Shown here: positions 24,491-35,037 of the stretch, piece by piece
How positions within the stretch are numbered: the stretch's first letter is position 1
Layout: each line of letters starts with the position of its first letter
Assembly (NCBI RefSeq): GCF_018687715.1
Contig: NC_056752.1
Location: forward strand, 14,542,001-14,606,000
DNA length: 64,000 nucleotides
DNA from: Carya illinoinensis
Lineage: Eukaryota > Streptophyta > Magnoliopsida > Fagales > Juglandaceae
Direction: 5' to 3'
Program-made: the position numbers and the translations under genes
The notes under the pieces: generated by a model
Databases searched by the model: none
Seen by the model: the letters and a program-made list of their open reading frames with translations, nothing else
What the model was told of the DNA's origin: nothing

Positions 24491-24736
24491 TTTTTAGGGG
24501 GTGTAAATGTCTTGAAAACTAGTTCTGATTGTACTATTTTTCCTTCGTTAAGGGTTTTTCCCATTGGATTTTCCTTTGCAAGGTTTTAATGAGACAATTC
24601 TAAAACACTTGACGGTACACATGAATACTGTACTCTTTTTTCCTTCGTCATTGGTTTTTTTTTTCACTGGGTGTTTTTTTTCTTGACAAGATTTTAACGA
24701 GACATATTCTTTATGTATGGTCATCTAAAGGATGAG
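24490..24736 (+). other. Copia 3' untranslated region
   Basis: It starts after the Pol end with cactttttagggggtgtaaatg and contains two copies of a ttttccttcgt..gggtttttcc motif about 105 bases apart (24537, 24639). It leads to the 3' LTR. No coding content. Confidence 0.6.
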
Positions 24737-24935
24737 TGTTATAAACTGATTTGTATGACTATCTTTAGCAATCAATTATGACCACATTTAGCCATTAATT
24801 ATAACTTAAGCTATATATAAATCAACTTTGTACTCCTATATATATGGGTATCATTCACTTATATAAGATGGTGTTTTCAGTATTGAATAACAACATTTTC
24901 TTTTACAATATCATTTTTCTTTTAGTTTCATAACA
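24737..24935 (+). repeat. Copia 3' LTR
   Basis: Begins TGTTATAAACTG and ends TTTCATAACA, 199 bp. It is the partner of 19366-19565 with roughly 87 percent identity by eye. Confidence 0.92.
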
Positions 24936-25310
24936 AAATTATAAAAATATATAAGAAAAATTAAAAAGTTAAAAAAAAAACTATAAAATCAGAACAAATA
25001 TTTATAAAATAGATAAAAAGATTTTTAAAAAATTAAGATAAATGTTTCAAAAAGTGTAAATGTTATTTACAAAGGTTGAAAATATTTATTAAAAAAAAAA
25101 CTTAAAAATTATTAAAATGATAAAAACAAAATGAAACTTAAAAATGTTAATCTTAAAATATAAAATGTTAAATAAACAAAACTACAAAATGCTGTGCTTA
25201 ATTTAAAAATGATAAAATAAAAAAAATAAAAAATAAAACTTATATTTTTCAAATTATAAGAATATCTTAAAAGAAATAAGAATAAGACTCCGGGAATTCA
25301 TATTTTAAAA
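24936..25310. other. A/T-rich stretch without genes
   Basis: Almost entirely A-rich low-complexity sequence (repeated aaaatt, ataaaa words). Nothing else was seen. Confidence 0.6.
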
Positions 25311-25314
25311 TGGA

Positions 25315-25640
25315 AAAGTCTATTACCAGATGGATGAAGCTCAATGTCAATTGTAGCTGCCCAGGCCGGAACTAGGAGGCCGCCAGTGGAGGTAGGGGTG
25401 TATTTAATATGGAAGGCTTTTCGTGTTGGTCTGGGTCCTAATACTAAGGTTGAAGTGAGGCCTGTATTGGATGGTTCTGCAGCTGTTTATCACTAGAAGA
25501 TGGACCTTTATATATAATAAATATATACATATGCAGCGTTGGAATCTATCTTTACGGATTGTGGGGAATTTTTTAGATGACATTTTGGGTGCAGCTTCTA
25601 TTTGTACGTCGAGGGTTTCCACTAACAAATTACTCTCCAA
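25315..25640 (+). pseudogene. LINE-type RNase H remnant
   Basis: The reading SITRWMKLNVNCSCPGRN, stop, then GGRGVFNMEGFS resembles the start of the RNase H domain found at the end of plant L1-like elements (KLNVDGS...GGGGVIRD). A later piece, NTKVEVRPVLDGSAAVYH, fits the helix that follows. It is strongly decayed. A more intact relative is at 51733-52602. Confidence 0.45.
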
Positions 25641-25794
25641 TTTCTAGTAAAGTAATTAATTAACAACCATTGCCTGATCTTAGATATTAACATTCAATGT
25701 GTTTTGGTTAGTTTAGTTTATATTATTATTTTATTTACTGATTTATTAAGTATTATTTATATAATATCTTTTTTAAATAAAAAACTTAAAAACA

Positions 25795-26028
25795 TTCTTG
25801 AGCCAAGCTCAATTAATTAGCACTCGGCTCAATTACAACTCGGATTTTGAGCCAATTAACCATAAGCTAGATTTTTTTAACAAATTAAGCAGAGCTTAAG
25901 TAGCTTTAAATCAAAAAGAGCTCATATCGGGTTTTGAGAGTTTCGAGTCGAGCTCAAACTCAACTCACCTAAGCTCGATCCAAATCAGCCATAATTAAAA
26001 ATATAAATAAGATAATAAGGTGATATTA
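25795..26028. repeat. Direct repeat copy A of a GAGCC/AGCTCGA-rich element
   Basis: About 235 bp that recur at 26150-26403 with point and small indel changes. Shared words include actcggctc, cgagtcgagct, aactcg and atccaaatcagcc. The sequence style (ctcgagct words) is common in plant MITEs. Confidence 0.8.
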
Positions 26029-26149
26029 TAATGATTAATTTGAAAAAATTATAATAATTAATTTGAAAGTATTTGTGTTTGAATGTTATTTAAAAATGAA
26101 ATAAAATGAGATGAGATAAAATATGTTTCTAAACATTTCCTTAAAAACC

Positions 26150-26403
26150 CTATTGAGCCGAACTCAATTAATCACTCGGCTCGATTACAACTTGGATTTT
26201 CGAGCCAATTAACGTTAAGCTAGATTTTTTCACAAATTAAGCTGTGCACGAGAGCTAAAGTTGAATTTTTTAATCCGCTTTAAATCAAGACGAGATCATA
26301 TCGTGTTTTGAGACTTTCGAGTCGAGCTTAGACAAGCTCAACTTGCCTAAACTCGATCCAAATCAGCCCTAATTAAAAATATAAACAAGATAATGAGGTG
26401 AGA
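26150..26403. repeat. Direct repeat copy B
   Basis: Second copy of 25795-26028 in the same orientation, ending gataatgaggtgaga (copy A: gataataaggtgata). The 120 bp between the copies ends with aaaatgagatgagataaa, a piece of the GTTTGGAT MITE family. Confidence 0.8.
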
Positions 26404-27470
26404 TATGGATCGTGCGTAGAAGGAAGGAAAATCTGGTAGCCAGCATTATACTAGTGGATTGCCATCACGTTACTGGTTTTAGGATGGGGACTTGAAACTG
26501 AACCCCAGCTAGCTGGTGTTTGAAAATTACGTTGCCTCCCCTTCAGCCTACAACACCTAGATTTATTAGAAGACTCCAAATACGATAATTGCACGGCATT
26601 GGAAACTACTCAATAAATACTCCTATTGGCATTGTGGTATTTTAGTTTTCTTGTCTGTTCTCGATCTCTTTCTGTCACGTGTCTGAAATTTGTGTTCCTT
26701 CTGGCCCACATCACAACCCCATTGCTCGAGGCAGAACAATGTAACAGTAAGCAATGACAAAATTGGTGAATATCGTGGAAAATGCAGGATGCCAAATGCC
26801 ACCATATACACATACATATATGAACGAAACTTCACCTTCTACGGGACCAATCGATGATCATATGTCATATGCTCTATGTCAGTGTGTGTGTGTGTGTGGA
26901 TTTTGTGGTTATGAAGCCAAATTGTATGATGTCAGCTGTGACTGAGGAGGAAGACGATGAAAGTGGCGTTTACAAACACGTCAAATTATGTAGATTCCGG
27001 CATGCATGATAGCGCCATTAGGTGAAGTTAAAAGAGTATTGACCCTCCGATCCCTTGCACGGCTTGGTGAGTTTTTAAGAAAATTTCAATCTCTTAGCTA
27101 CGTTCTATGTAGTACCCTTGCAAACACTATTTTTGGTATACAATAATGTGGACAAAACCTGCTCTAGGTCCCACAGCATGAATTAAAAAAAGGAAGAAGA
27201 GGAGAACAAAAGATAAAGACATCTAAAAAATGGAATTTTCAACAGTTCTATCGGGAAAGTTTGAGTGCCTGTTTTTTCTTTATCCTCCACTCCAACTTTG
27301 TCGTCTTTCCTTTGTAAGTGTAATAGAGGGAGCATTTTATAGTCGATTTTTACTATAACAATGAAAAGGAAGCTACCAATGGCTCAGGGCCCCAGGCTAA
27401 GAACCAGAAACCCAATCTTATATAAGTTCGGACGTCGTCAGTGGAAAACAAAAGAAAAGGACGGCACATT
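26404..27470. other. Intergenic, no gene recognised
   Basis: Mixed-composition DNA with a (GT)8 run at 26882-26899 and a CACGTG box at 26676. Short frames on both strands (26610-26945) show no domain. Confidence 0.4.
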
Positions 27471-27477
27471 TCATGGA

Positions 27478-27650
27478 CTAAAACAAAGCAGAAGAATCGA
27501 AAATATCAAATTGATAATGAATAGATGAAAGAGAAAAGGAAGCTTCATAGAAGCCAAACTCCGGACAAATTAAGCTATTCTGTCCCATTTGAAGATTACG
27601 TCTGTACACGAGATCACTTATTCTGCTTCCAATTGCACCTTCCTGGAAAC
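27478..27650 (-). other. Possible unassigned terminal exon
   Basis: On the minus strand a pyrimidine-rich run, tttcttttatttctttttaacag, ends at about 27651. A 57-codon open stretch, FQEGAIGSRISDLVYRRNLQ..., runs on to a stop at 27478. The composition is coding-like (mixed, few low-complexity residues). I do not recognise the protein and see no partner exon. It could be a fragment of a gene, a pseudogene or chance. Confidence 0.25.
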
Positions 27651-27927
27651 TGTTAAAAAGAAATAAAAGAAAATGCATATATATATAGACGTTTATCCAA
27701 TGTTGACAGTACCATTGACTATGAAAAGTGAGAGAATCAACGCCACACACGTGTCTTATATCTACATTAGATCAAAACATTTAACTTTTCATATGGATCA
27801 TTGCGTGATCAGTTCCACACCTTTGATGTGTGAACTTGATTTTTAAGGTCACATCTTTCGGTTTTTGGACCTTCCTAGCTAGCATGACTTTATAGTTCAA
27901 AAGCAAAGCAATGAAACTTTCTATGAT

Positions 27928-27935
27928 TATAAAGG
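27928..27935 (+). promoter_or_regulatory. TATA box of the KIC-like gene
   Basis: TATAAAGG stands 108 bases upstream of the ATG at 28043. It would place the transcription start near 27960 with a short leader. The motif match is good; usage is inferred. Confidence 0.6.
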
Positions 27936-28042
27936 CTTCAGGGGTCTTCAACATACCTACTGTTATATGTCTTTCGAGCGGTTCTTTGTACCACCACCAC
28001 AAAAATCCAGTCAACTAGGAAAATTCTTTCATCGCCAGGACA

Positions 28043-28411
28043 ATGGAGGACAACATGAAAACCACCATGAAGATGGAATTTGAGGACTTGCTGCCAGTTA
28101 TGGCAGAGAAGCTAGACGTCGAGGCCTTTGTGGCAGAGTTATGCAAGGGATTCAAGCTTCTAGCAGACCCAGAAAGGAGGTTGATAACACCCGAGAGTCT
28201 AAGGAAAAATTCAGGACTCCTGGGTATGGAGGGGATGAGCAAAGAGGACGCAGAGGGGATGGTTAAAGAAGGCGATCTTGATGGCGATGGGGTGCTTAAT
28301 GAGACTGAGTTTTGCATTCTGATGGTGAGGCTGAGCCCCGGAATGATGGAAGATGCAGAGGCATGGCTCGAGAAGGCACTTGATCAAGAGCGCAGGAAAT
28401 CTTCAGCTTGA
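28043..28411 (+). CDS. KIC: KIC-like single EF-hand calcium-binding protein
   Basis: This is a 122-residue, intronless gene. The protein has one canonical EF-hand loop, D78-L-D80-G-D82-G-V84-L-N86-E-T-E89, with all metal ligands present. It is flanked by the family blocks LLPVMAEKLDVEAFVAELCK (residues 16-35), a GMSKEDAEGMV segment, and LMVRLSPGMMEDAEAWLEKA after the loop. These match the Arabidopsis KIC / PBP1 group of minimal Ca2+ sensors, closer to KIC. KIC binds the kinesin-like calmodulin-binding protein KCBP in a Ca2+-dependent way and affects trichome branching; PBP1 binds PINOID kinase. There is no signal peptide or membrane segment, so it is probably cytosolic. The start is the first ATG after the TATA box. 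The next two methionines at positions 5 and 9 are possible alternatives. Confidence 0.92.
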   Translation: MEDNMKTTMKMEFEDLLPVMAEKLDVEAFVAELCKGFKLLADPERRLITPESLRKNSGLLGMEGMSKEDAEGMVKEGDLDGDGVLNETEFCILMVRLSPGMMEDAEAWLEKALDQERRKSSA

Positions 28412-29590
28412 CTGTGCATTGATCAGTACTTGGAGCAGCAAAAAGACTGCTCTTCTGGTTTCTGTAACCTGGCTATGGGAGACAATTATCAAATTCATAT
28501 TGTTTTTGTAACTTTGTCATCAACATGATCAGATCGATCGAATATTGTTCGTCTGGGTATGTAATATAATATTAATGTTTGGATTAAAATTGGTCAAGAC
28601 TAGACTCTGCATAAGAAGTTGGAAGAATAAATTAGGACCTTATTTTGGAGCCTTTAGACTTCATCTTGCTAAATGCTAGCAATCCTTGATTGGTTTGGCC
28701 AAATTCATCTTTAAATTTGGTCAATATCAATATTTCTTTGTATTTATCTATTCCATCTAAATTCAATTCTCATATTAGATTAGCCATTCATTCTCTATAT
28801 AATAATAAAATATTATTACCTTAATAATTTTTTATTTAATTTATTTTATTACATTTTGTAGTTCTACCAATTAAATATTAATAATAATTATATTCTAATT
28901 AAATTAATATTACAAAAAAGTATTATTAAATGTTAATAGTAATTATATTCTAATTAAATTAATATTAAAAAAAGTATTGTTAAATTTCAATAATAATTAC
29001 ATTTTATTAAATTAATATTAAAAAAATATTATTAAATGTTAATAATAATTATATTCTAAATGTTAAATGATTTTATTCTAATTAATTTAATTTATTTGTT
29101 TAGAATGATAAATTAATATTTTAATATTTGATAAATGAATAGTAGTTATCTATCTTTGGCCAAGTCCTGTAGCTGAAATCTAAATTATTTTAGATATACC
29201 CAACCCAATATAAGATTTTTTCGACACATATTATTTAAATTTTAGCCTACCTCCTCATTTGTCTAGTCAATGAGAATGCTCTAATAAGTAGAAGTAACTA
29301 GAAACCAGAATGATTTACGTTTTGCTCTCATTTTCAAGACACAGCTCAAGAAGAACCGATTATTCATTAATGGTGGTGGGGGATTCCAAAATCAGATGTT
29401 ATGATAACCATGCAACCGAGATGATTTTGCCATCACCCATCTAATGTAATGTTCCGTAGCTGCAGATATCCGATGTGACGGTCGACTTGTGCTTTAGAAA
29501 GAAAATATAATTTTAAGTGAAAAAGAGCTGGTTCCTCTCAATGCTCCGAAACAAACATTACAGTACGATTAATAAAAGACAAATCTGGAA
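28412..29590. other. 3' UTR of KIC-like gene, then AT-rich intergenic DNA
   Basis: The first about 150 bases after the stop are probably 3' UTR (tgtttttgtaactttgtc, then aatataatattaatg). From 28620 to 29290 the DNA is AT-rich with near-repeats of aatattaataataattatattctaa (28868-29060, three to four units of about 60 bp). No coding sequence was seen. Confidence 0.5.
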
Positions 29591-30600
29591 ATGAAACTTA
29601 ATTTCTCAACTGGTCACGAATTAAGGTAGTTTTGTCGGCTGAAGAAGAATCTATAAGCGCTAGGATGTATATCGGAATTGTCCATATATAAGCTGGGGGG
29701 TCATTGAGGTTTTCGACTCTCACATCCTTGGATAAGAGAGCATGTGGAGGTATCTTAATCTCCCAATAAAAGAAGCACGGAGTTCTTGGGAAAAAGGACC
29801 ACAACAATTTTTGTAACCACTCGTGATAGCCAGGTGCGTCACGAGTGAGTGTGTTCAATTGGAAAGAAAATAAATTTTTCACCCTAAAATTAATACTTAG
29901 ACGTTTCAACTTTCAACTGCCAAAATTAATACTTACCAGTGATGTTACACAATCATGTCAATTCAATCTTAGCCGTGTGTACATTGATGCTTTTAATAGT
30001 TTGATAATATAACATAAAGAGATAAGAAAACAGATCTTTGGAGTTCGAGACAATTATTTTTACAATAATTTTATAAATCTTGATTATGTAGTTTTTGTAA
30101 AGTCCAAATAAAAATACAAATAAATGTGTTTTAAATTAAAATAACATTGTTGCAATGACAATATATATTATAGAATAACAATTATTCCTAAATCAAATTA
30201 AACAACCAGATTTCTTTAACCTGCAAACTTTTGGACTAACGTTCAAACTCTTTGAAGGTAAATTAGTGAAGAATTTTTCCTTTAAATTATCTGAAATATA
30301 CTTATTGAAGATTTTTTATTTTAAATTATCCCAAATATATTTACAAAAACTATTTATCGAAAATCTACACCACCAAGATTAATCAGGACGATTTTCTCAA
30401 ACACGCCAATAAAAATATAACGACCCGGGGGGTGGGGGGGGGGGGGGGGGTTTCGCTCCCTCACATTCTCTAGTTCCTGTTCAGGGGCTGCATATCATCC
30501 CCCTACAAGGTAGGTGGCCAAACTTACCATTTTTTAATATTTCTTGTATGTTCTACTCGTTTAATTTCGGTCTACAGCACTAACAGGAAGAAGAAAACTC
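29591..30600. other. Intergenic DNA with a poly-G tract
   Basis: No recognisable gene. The frame 29598-29909 (-) lacks domains. A G-rich tract at 30427-30450 (six G, T, then seventeen G) stands next to a pyrimidine-rich stretch. Confidence 0.5.
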
Positions 30601-30607
30601 GGTTAAA

Positions 30608-30802
30608 ATGCCTGAGAAACAACTGCAGAAAAGTAAAAGCAAAAGGCGTGCTCTCTCCGATCTCCACAGTCGGAAAAGCTTTGGGTTCGTGCCATTGCAG
30701 CCAAATACCTTCGCAGATATACTTTCATGCAGGCTGTCATTGCTAATGGACTGTAAACGGCTCAAGTCGAAATGCAAGTCGCTTTATAGCTTTCTTTTAT
30801 AG
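30608..30802 (+). CDS. Small hypothetical ORF, 64 aa
   Basis: The frame MPEKQLQKSKSKRRALSDLH... has a basic N-terminus (KSKSKRR) and a non-repetitive composition unlike its AT-rich surroundings. It ends LYSFLL. It lies 168 bases from the 3' end of the RS31-type gene, on the opposite strand. No family was recognised and no TATA or intron was identified. It could be a first exon, a pseudogene fragment or chance. Confidence 0.25.
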   Translation: MPEKQLQKSKSKRRALSDLHSRKSFGFVPLQPNTFADILSCRLSLLMDCKRLKSKCKSLYSFLL

Positions 30803-30969
30803 GCAGCAAATCACTCTAAACATAGAAGTCTGCTAATTCTCAAATTTTACAACTGAAAATATCAAAGTAACATATAGAAATTCTCCATCTCAAGTACGTA
30901 CCAAAAGCTAATGAGTAACATAATTCGAGCTAAGCTTTTTTCAACTTCCCCAGCAAATGGGATTTTCTT

Positions 30970-33328
30970 TCAAGTTCTTGACCTTCGTATAGGTGACCGG
31001 CTGCAAGTAGAGATTTCAAGCTTAACAAATTAAGATCTAAGACAAGCAGCAAAGTCTGCCCCAAACAAAAGTAACAAAAATGTAAATTTTCACAAAATTA
31101 TATGAACATTGCACCGTTAAATTACAAGTTACCTTCTGTTTCGGCCATATTCAGGACTCCTGTTCCTGCCATAATCGGGACTCCTGCGCCTGTCATATGC
31201 TGGACCATTGTACCTATCATAAACAGGGCTACCTGGACGACCATAATCAGGACTTCGGCGTCTATGATACGCTGGACTTGGTGACCTTCTGTAAGGACTA
31301 ACCCCACGCCCACCATAACCTCTTTTTCTAGGGCTATCGTAATAGCTGTCACCCCTCTCGTCATCATCCCTTAATGCGTACTCAACAGATACTACTCTGT
31401 CTAAAAGCTTGCTGCAAAATGACACAACACCCATTGATTTGATAACAAAAATATGTTAAGAATGCTATGCAATGAAAAAACCATGTTACAAACCTCATGT
31501 GAGTGCACTCGAGTGCTTTGGTAGCATCTTCCTGAGTCTCAAACTGAACAAATGCAAAGTTCCGTCGAATTCGAACATGAAGAATCCTTCCATAAGGTTC
31601 AAAGTGCCTTTCTATATCACGCACAGTTGTGCGAATTGGATCAAAGTTAATTATGAACAAGGTTTTAGTAGGCCTTTGGTTTGCCACGGACCTAGATCCA
31701 TCACGAGGCCGACCGCGTTCCCCCTGGAAAAATAAACTGATCAGGATCAGGAGGACAGGGATACTAATTTTAAAATGATTAAAAAATACTGCTAACTTAA
31801 AAAACATAGAAGTATAAATGAAAAAAACAGGTGACCGGTAAGAACACTGTACCCTAGCCCACTCCACTGACAACCTACGCCTGTCATAACCAAATGGCCT
31901 ATTATCAACACCACGAATGGCATCTTCAGCATCACGCTCATCCATGAAATAAACAAAAGCAAAACCTGCAGAAACAAACAAACAAAATCAGTGACAAAAC
32001 TACAATGAACAGTAACAACATACCACACAGTCAGCTGGCAGTATATTAGCATTATGTTTTCTTTTTCCCTGGCCAAAACTCAAAAAGTACAACACCTGAA
32101 TTAAGTCAGGGGCTGATGCACATAAGGCTGTAGAGGAGTTGCATGATGAACTAAAGAGTGTTGCATGTAAAAATTTCTAATCCAATTCTGAGATGTCACT
32201 GCTAAGCATGCTTCGCCTTTCAGAAAGCACGAGTTCAGTAATGGAAGACATAGCATGACAGATTTCATTGATCCCACTATAATCAGTTGTTGGCATTGCA
32301 TGACAGATTTCATTGATCACCTATGATCATTGTTGGTAGAAATGGCATAATAAATTGACGGATTCCACTAGACAGTTCGTGGTAAATGGCAAGCGATGAA
32401 GTGGGTGACTAAAGGATTGAGCGGAGTGTAGAAAATGCAGGATGATGCTATCTTTGTGAGGAAGGAGAGCAGGCAAGCAAGAAGGTTTCCTTCCCAAAAT
32501 AAGTATTTTGCACATGTTGGCGAGCCTGATAGAAGCTCAGCAAATTTTCCACTAGTAGAGGTTCCTGCGTCAAAAGAAACACTTAAATATGGAGGTTTTC
32601 TCCAGAGAAATTGCACAGTTTGTGGATCCCATTCATTTCCATCGGGAAATGGTAATGGATATGCACACTACACAAGTAGCTTCATACCCATATCCAATGA
32701 ATTGAAGTTAGTTGATTTTTTTTTTTTTAAAATAAACACTGCCATGATGGATATCCTTGTGAGCAATAAGCAAGGAAGCAGCCACAGCTCAAAAAATCGC
32801 CTAAAGAATAGAACAAACCAACATAACTCGTAACGCTATTGTCAAACTGATTAATCAAATAATTTAAGACAGAAACACGAAGAAGGAACCAGAGGGAGAG
32901 AGGTACACTAAAAAAACAAAAAGCAACTCCCGAGTTGACAAGTTCAGCTATGAACTTCGCTAAAACTTTTGAAGTTATACATAATTATAATGAAAAATAG
33001 AGTTCGGCTACGGATGAGCCACAACCTCCACATGGATAGTATAAATTTCATTGTTAAAAACCATGAGCTCAGAGCAGTTAGAAGAAATTTAACTCCACAA
33101 TAATGATTAAGTCCAAAGTAACATCGACAACTTCCTTTACATATATGCCCTTACAAGCCTGCATATTGCTTAAAAAACATTGCTGGATGCGGTCACATAA
33201 AAAACAAACAACTACATCTTACCAGATTTCATGTCCACACGCTCGATCTTCCCGTATTTTCCAAACAAACGCTCCAGTTCAGATTGGCGAGTATCGTACT
33301 CGAAGTTACCCACGAAAACCGGCCTCAT
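30970..33328 (-). CDS. RS31: SR splicing factor, RS31 type (five coding exons)
   Basis: Coding exons on the minus strand are 33328-33223, 31965-31853, 31723-31494, 31411-31133 and 31000-30970. All introns are GT-AG, and the exons join in frame to 759 bases, 252 aa. RRM1 is residues 2-72 ([23 protein letters not shown]1-like GFAFVYF). RRM2 is about 94-165 ([18 protein letters not shown]). It ends in an RS region rich in [14 protein letters not shown] and RSPIRRSRT. This two-RRM, SPDYGR-repeat design is the plant-specific RS subfamily (RS31/RS31a/RS40/RS41). The DPIRTT and YDR repeats fit RS31 best; Arabidopsis RS31 is 264 aa. It acts in the nucleus on splice-site choice. The first coding intron (1257 bp) splits RRM1 and is a known type of site for regulated splicing in this family. 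Confidence 0.95.
31966..33222 (-). other. Long first coding intron of the RS31-type gene
   Basis: GT at 33222 and AG at 31966. At 1257 bp it is ten times longer than the other introns (88, 82, 129 and 132 bp range). In Arabidopsis RS31 alternative splicing of a long intron in the RRM1 region yields nonsense-decay transcripts and responds to light. Whether a poison exon lies here is not visible with certainty. Confidence 0.7.
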
Positions 33329-33337
33329 CGTCGCAAC

Positions 33338-33675
33338 CTATCCAACAAGATTTTGATCTCCCAAAATAAGGTAAAAGGGGGAAAAACGATATTGTAAAAA
33401 GCCTATGGCTCCGTTGATTCCTCGGAAATCTAAAAGGGGAAAAAACAGTTTTGTTGTTTCCCTTCTTCCCGGAAACCGATTAAATTTCTGGACAAGGCAA
33501 AATATATATTCTTCTGAACCAAAAATCAACGAAAACATAAAAAAGGGAAAGTTTTGTCCACTTTTTTCTTGTCTTTTCTGATAAACCAAGCAGAGGAAAA
33601 GGAGGAAAACGAAGAGATTTTAAATAAATGAAAACAGAGAATAACTAAGAGTTACAGAGGATAAGAGAGAGGTAC
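33338..33675 (-). other. Probable 5' UTR intron of the RS31-type gene
   Basis: On the minus strand a donor GAAG|GTACCT at 33675 and an acceptor GATAG|GTTGCG at 33338 fit GT-AG. The ATG (33328) lies ten bases downstream of the acceptor. Inferred from motifs only. Confidence 0.5.
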
Positions 33676-33763
33676 CTTCAAAATCCTTCGATTCGTCTCA
33701 AAGAGAAACAAAGCCCTAGAAGAGAGAATAGGGTTTTCGTGTGTTCTGGCACTTGGAGGGGCC

Positions 33764-33770
33764 ATTTATA
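33764..33770 (-). promoter_or_regulatory. TATA box of the RS31-type gene
   Basis: TATAAAT on the minus strand (ctataaatggcc), about 90 bases upstream of the proposed leader intron donor. It places the transcription start near 33735, before ctattctctcttctagggc. Confidence 0.55.
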
Positions 33771-33894
33771 GTGCCAAACAAAGTCCCAATTCTTCGGTCT
33801 TTGACGCAGTACGTGCCCCGTGGCCGTTTGATCGTGCGAGGATCTGACGGTTAGAGAGGGTAGTAGTGGACTTCAGGACTCAGGTCTTTTAACG

Positions 33895-34112
33895 GATTTA
33901 AAAGTACGAATAAATAATGTAAGTGTTTTATTTTATTTTATTTTATTTTATTTATATTATTATTATAATTTTTTAAGTTTTTATATTAAATATAATAAAT
34001 AATTTATTTTTTTAATTTTAAAATAATAATAATATATAAAAATAAATTTTTATTTAATTTTTAACTTTTATCTCATCTCAATTCATTATTTAAATCATAT
34101 CTAAATAACAAG
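33895..34112. mobile_element. MITE-like element, GTTTGGAT family copy 2 (decayed)
   Basis: The core tataattttttaagttttt, attaaatataataaataatt, tttaattttaaaataataataatat and the end cttttatctcatctcaattcatt match the copies at 18975 and 53451. The terminal repeats are eroded (right side aaatcatatctaaataac). It lies in the 5' flank of the RS31-type gene. Confidence 0.6.
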
Positions 34113-34399
34113 GAAGGTAGAAATTAATAAATAACGATTTATATGCCACTCACTAAATAATCTCATATACGATTTATCGAGTAAAGATTAATAAAAATTA
34201 ATAAATCTATTTGAAATACTCTTTATTGACGCAGAAAACACCAAAATATGCCAAATTAAAGTAAATTTATTATTAAAAAATCGTAAATTCCGCCTTAAAA
34301 TAATCCGTTTGGTGTAGGGATTAATGCTGAACCACAGCGAATTGTGGTGTCTCTCTATTTACATTTGATGCACTTCATTCGCTGCTCATGGGCACTAAG

Positions 34400-35031
34400 A
34401 GCCTGTTTTGGATTGCGGTTAAAAATCTAAAAAATACGATATAATAATATAAAGTACTTATATGATAAAATTTATCCGTTTGTTAATTTTATATTAAAGT
34501 ACTTCTAAATTAAGAAAAAGTAAAAAGTTACGTTTCAATAAAAGCATCAAAGTGAAGCTTTTTGTCAGAAGCACTTCAGAAAAAGTAATCCTTATTTTAC
34601 CGTGTTATGTACATTACGAAATGACTCTCATCATTTTGGCACAATGACAACTTTGTCAATCTATATTTTTTATTATTCTCGTATAATCTACTTAAGATTT
34701 TTTCCATCAATATTTTTCATTCTTTTCCTATCACTTATGCACCGTTGAAGAAATTTTCTTTTTCATTATAATTATTGAAAAATCTATTAGACTATTTTTG
34801 TTATTATTTTATTATAATATTTTATTTTTATCAAGTATATGCCTTTTTATGTCATTTTTAAGTCAAAAAGTGCTTTTTAAATTTATTTTCAAATAAATTA
34901 ATATGTTTAAAAGTACTATAGACATACGGATCCTAAACAATAAATGACTTTTTAATAATAGAGTTTATTGCATTAAACTCTAAGTTATAAGCTTTAAGTT
35001 AAAAGTAATATTTTTACAATTCCAAACATGT
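34400..35031. mobile_element. hAT-like MITE, TGTTTGGA-ended
   Basis: The left end, AGCCTGTTTTGGATTG, and the reverse complement of the right end (34998-35031, ...caattccaaacatgt) form imperfect inverted repeats. ACTAAG flanks both sides (34394-34399 and 35032-35037). The interior is AT-rich and non-coding, with an aagaagcactt..aaaagtgctttt pair. The class is inferred from the ends and flank. Confidence 0.55.
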
Positions 35032-35037
35032 ACTAAG

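Larger units (their letters stand above)
19366..24935 (+). mobile_element. Full-length but decayed Ty1/copia retrotransposon
   Basis: Two 200-bp LTRs (19366-19565 and 24737-24935) both start TGTTATAAACTG and end AGTTTCATAACA. They bracket gag, protease, integrase, RT and RNase H in copia order on the plus strand. By-eye alignment of the LTRs gives about 26 differences in 200 positions. The flanks share AAAT (19362-19365 and 24936-24939), a possible partial target duplication. Many stops and frameshifts show it is dead. Confidence 0.92.
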
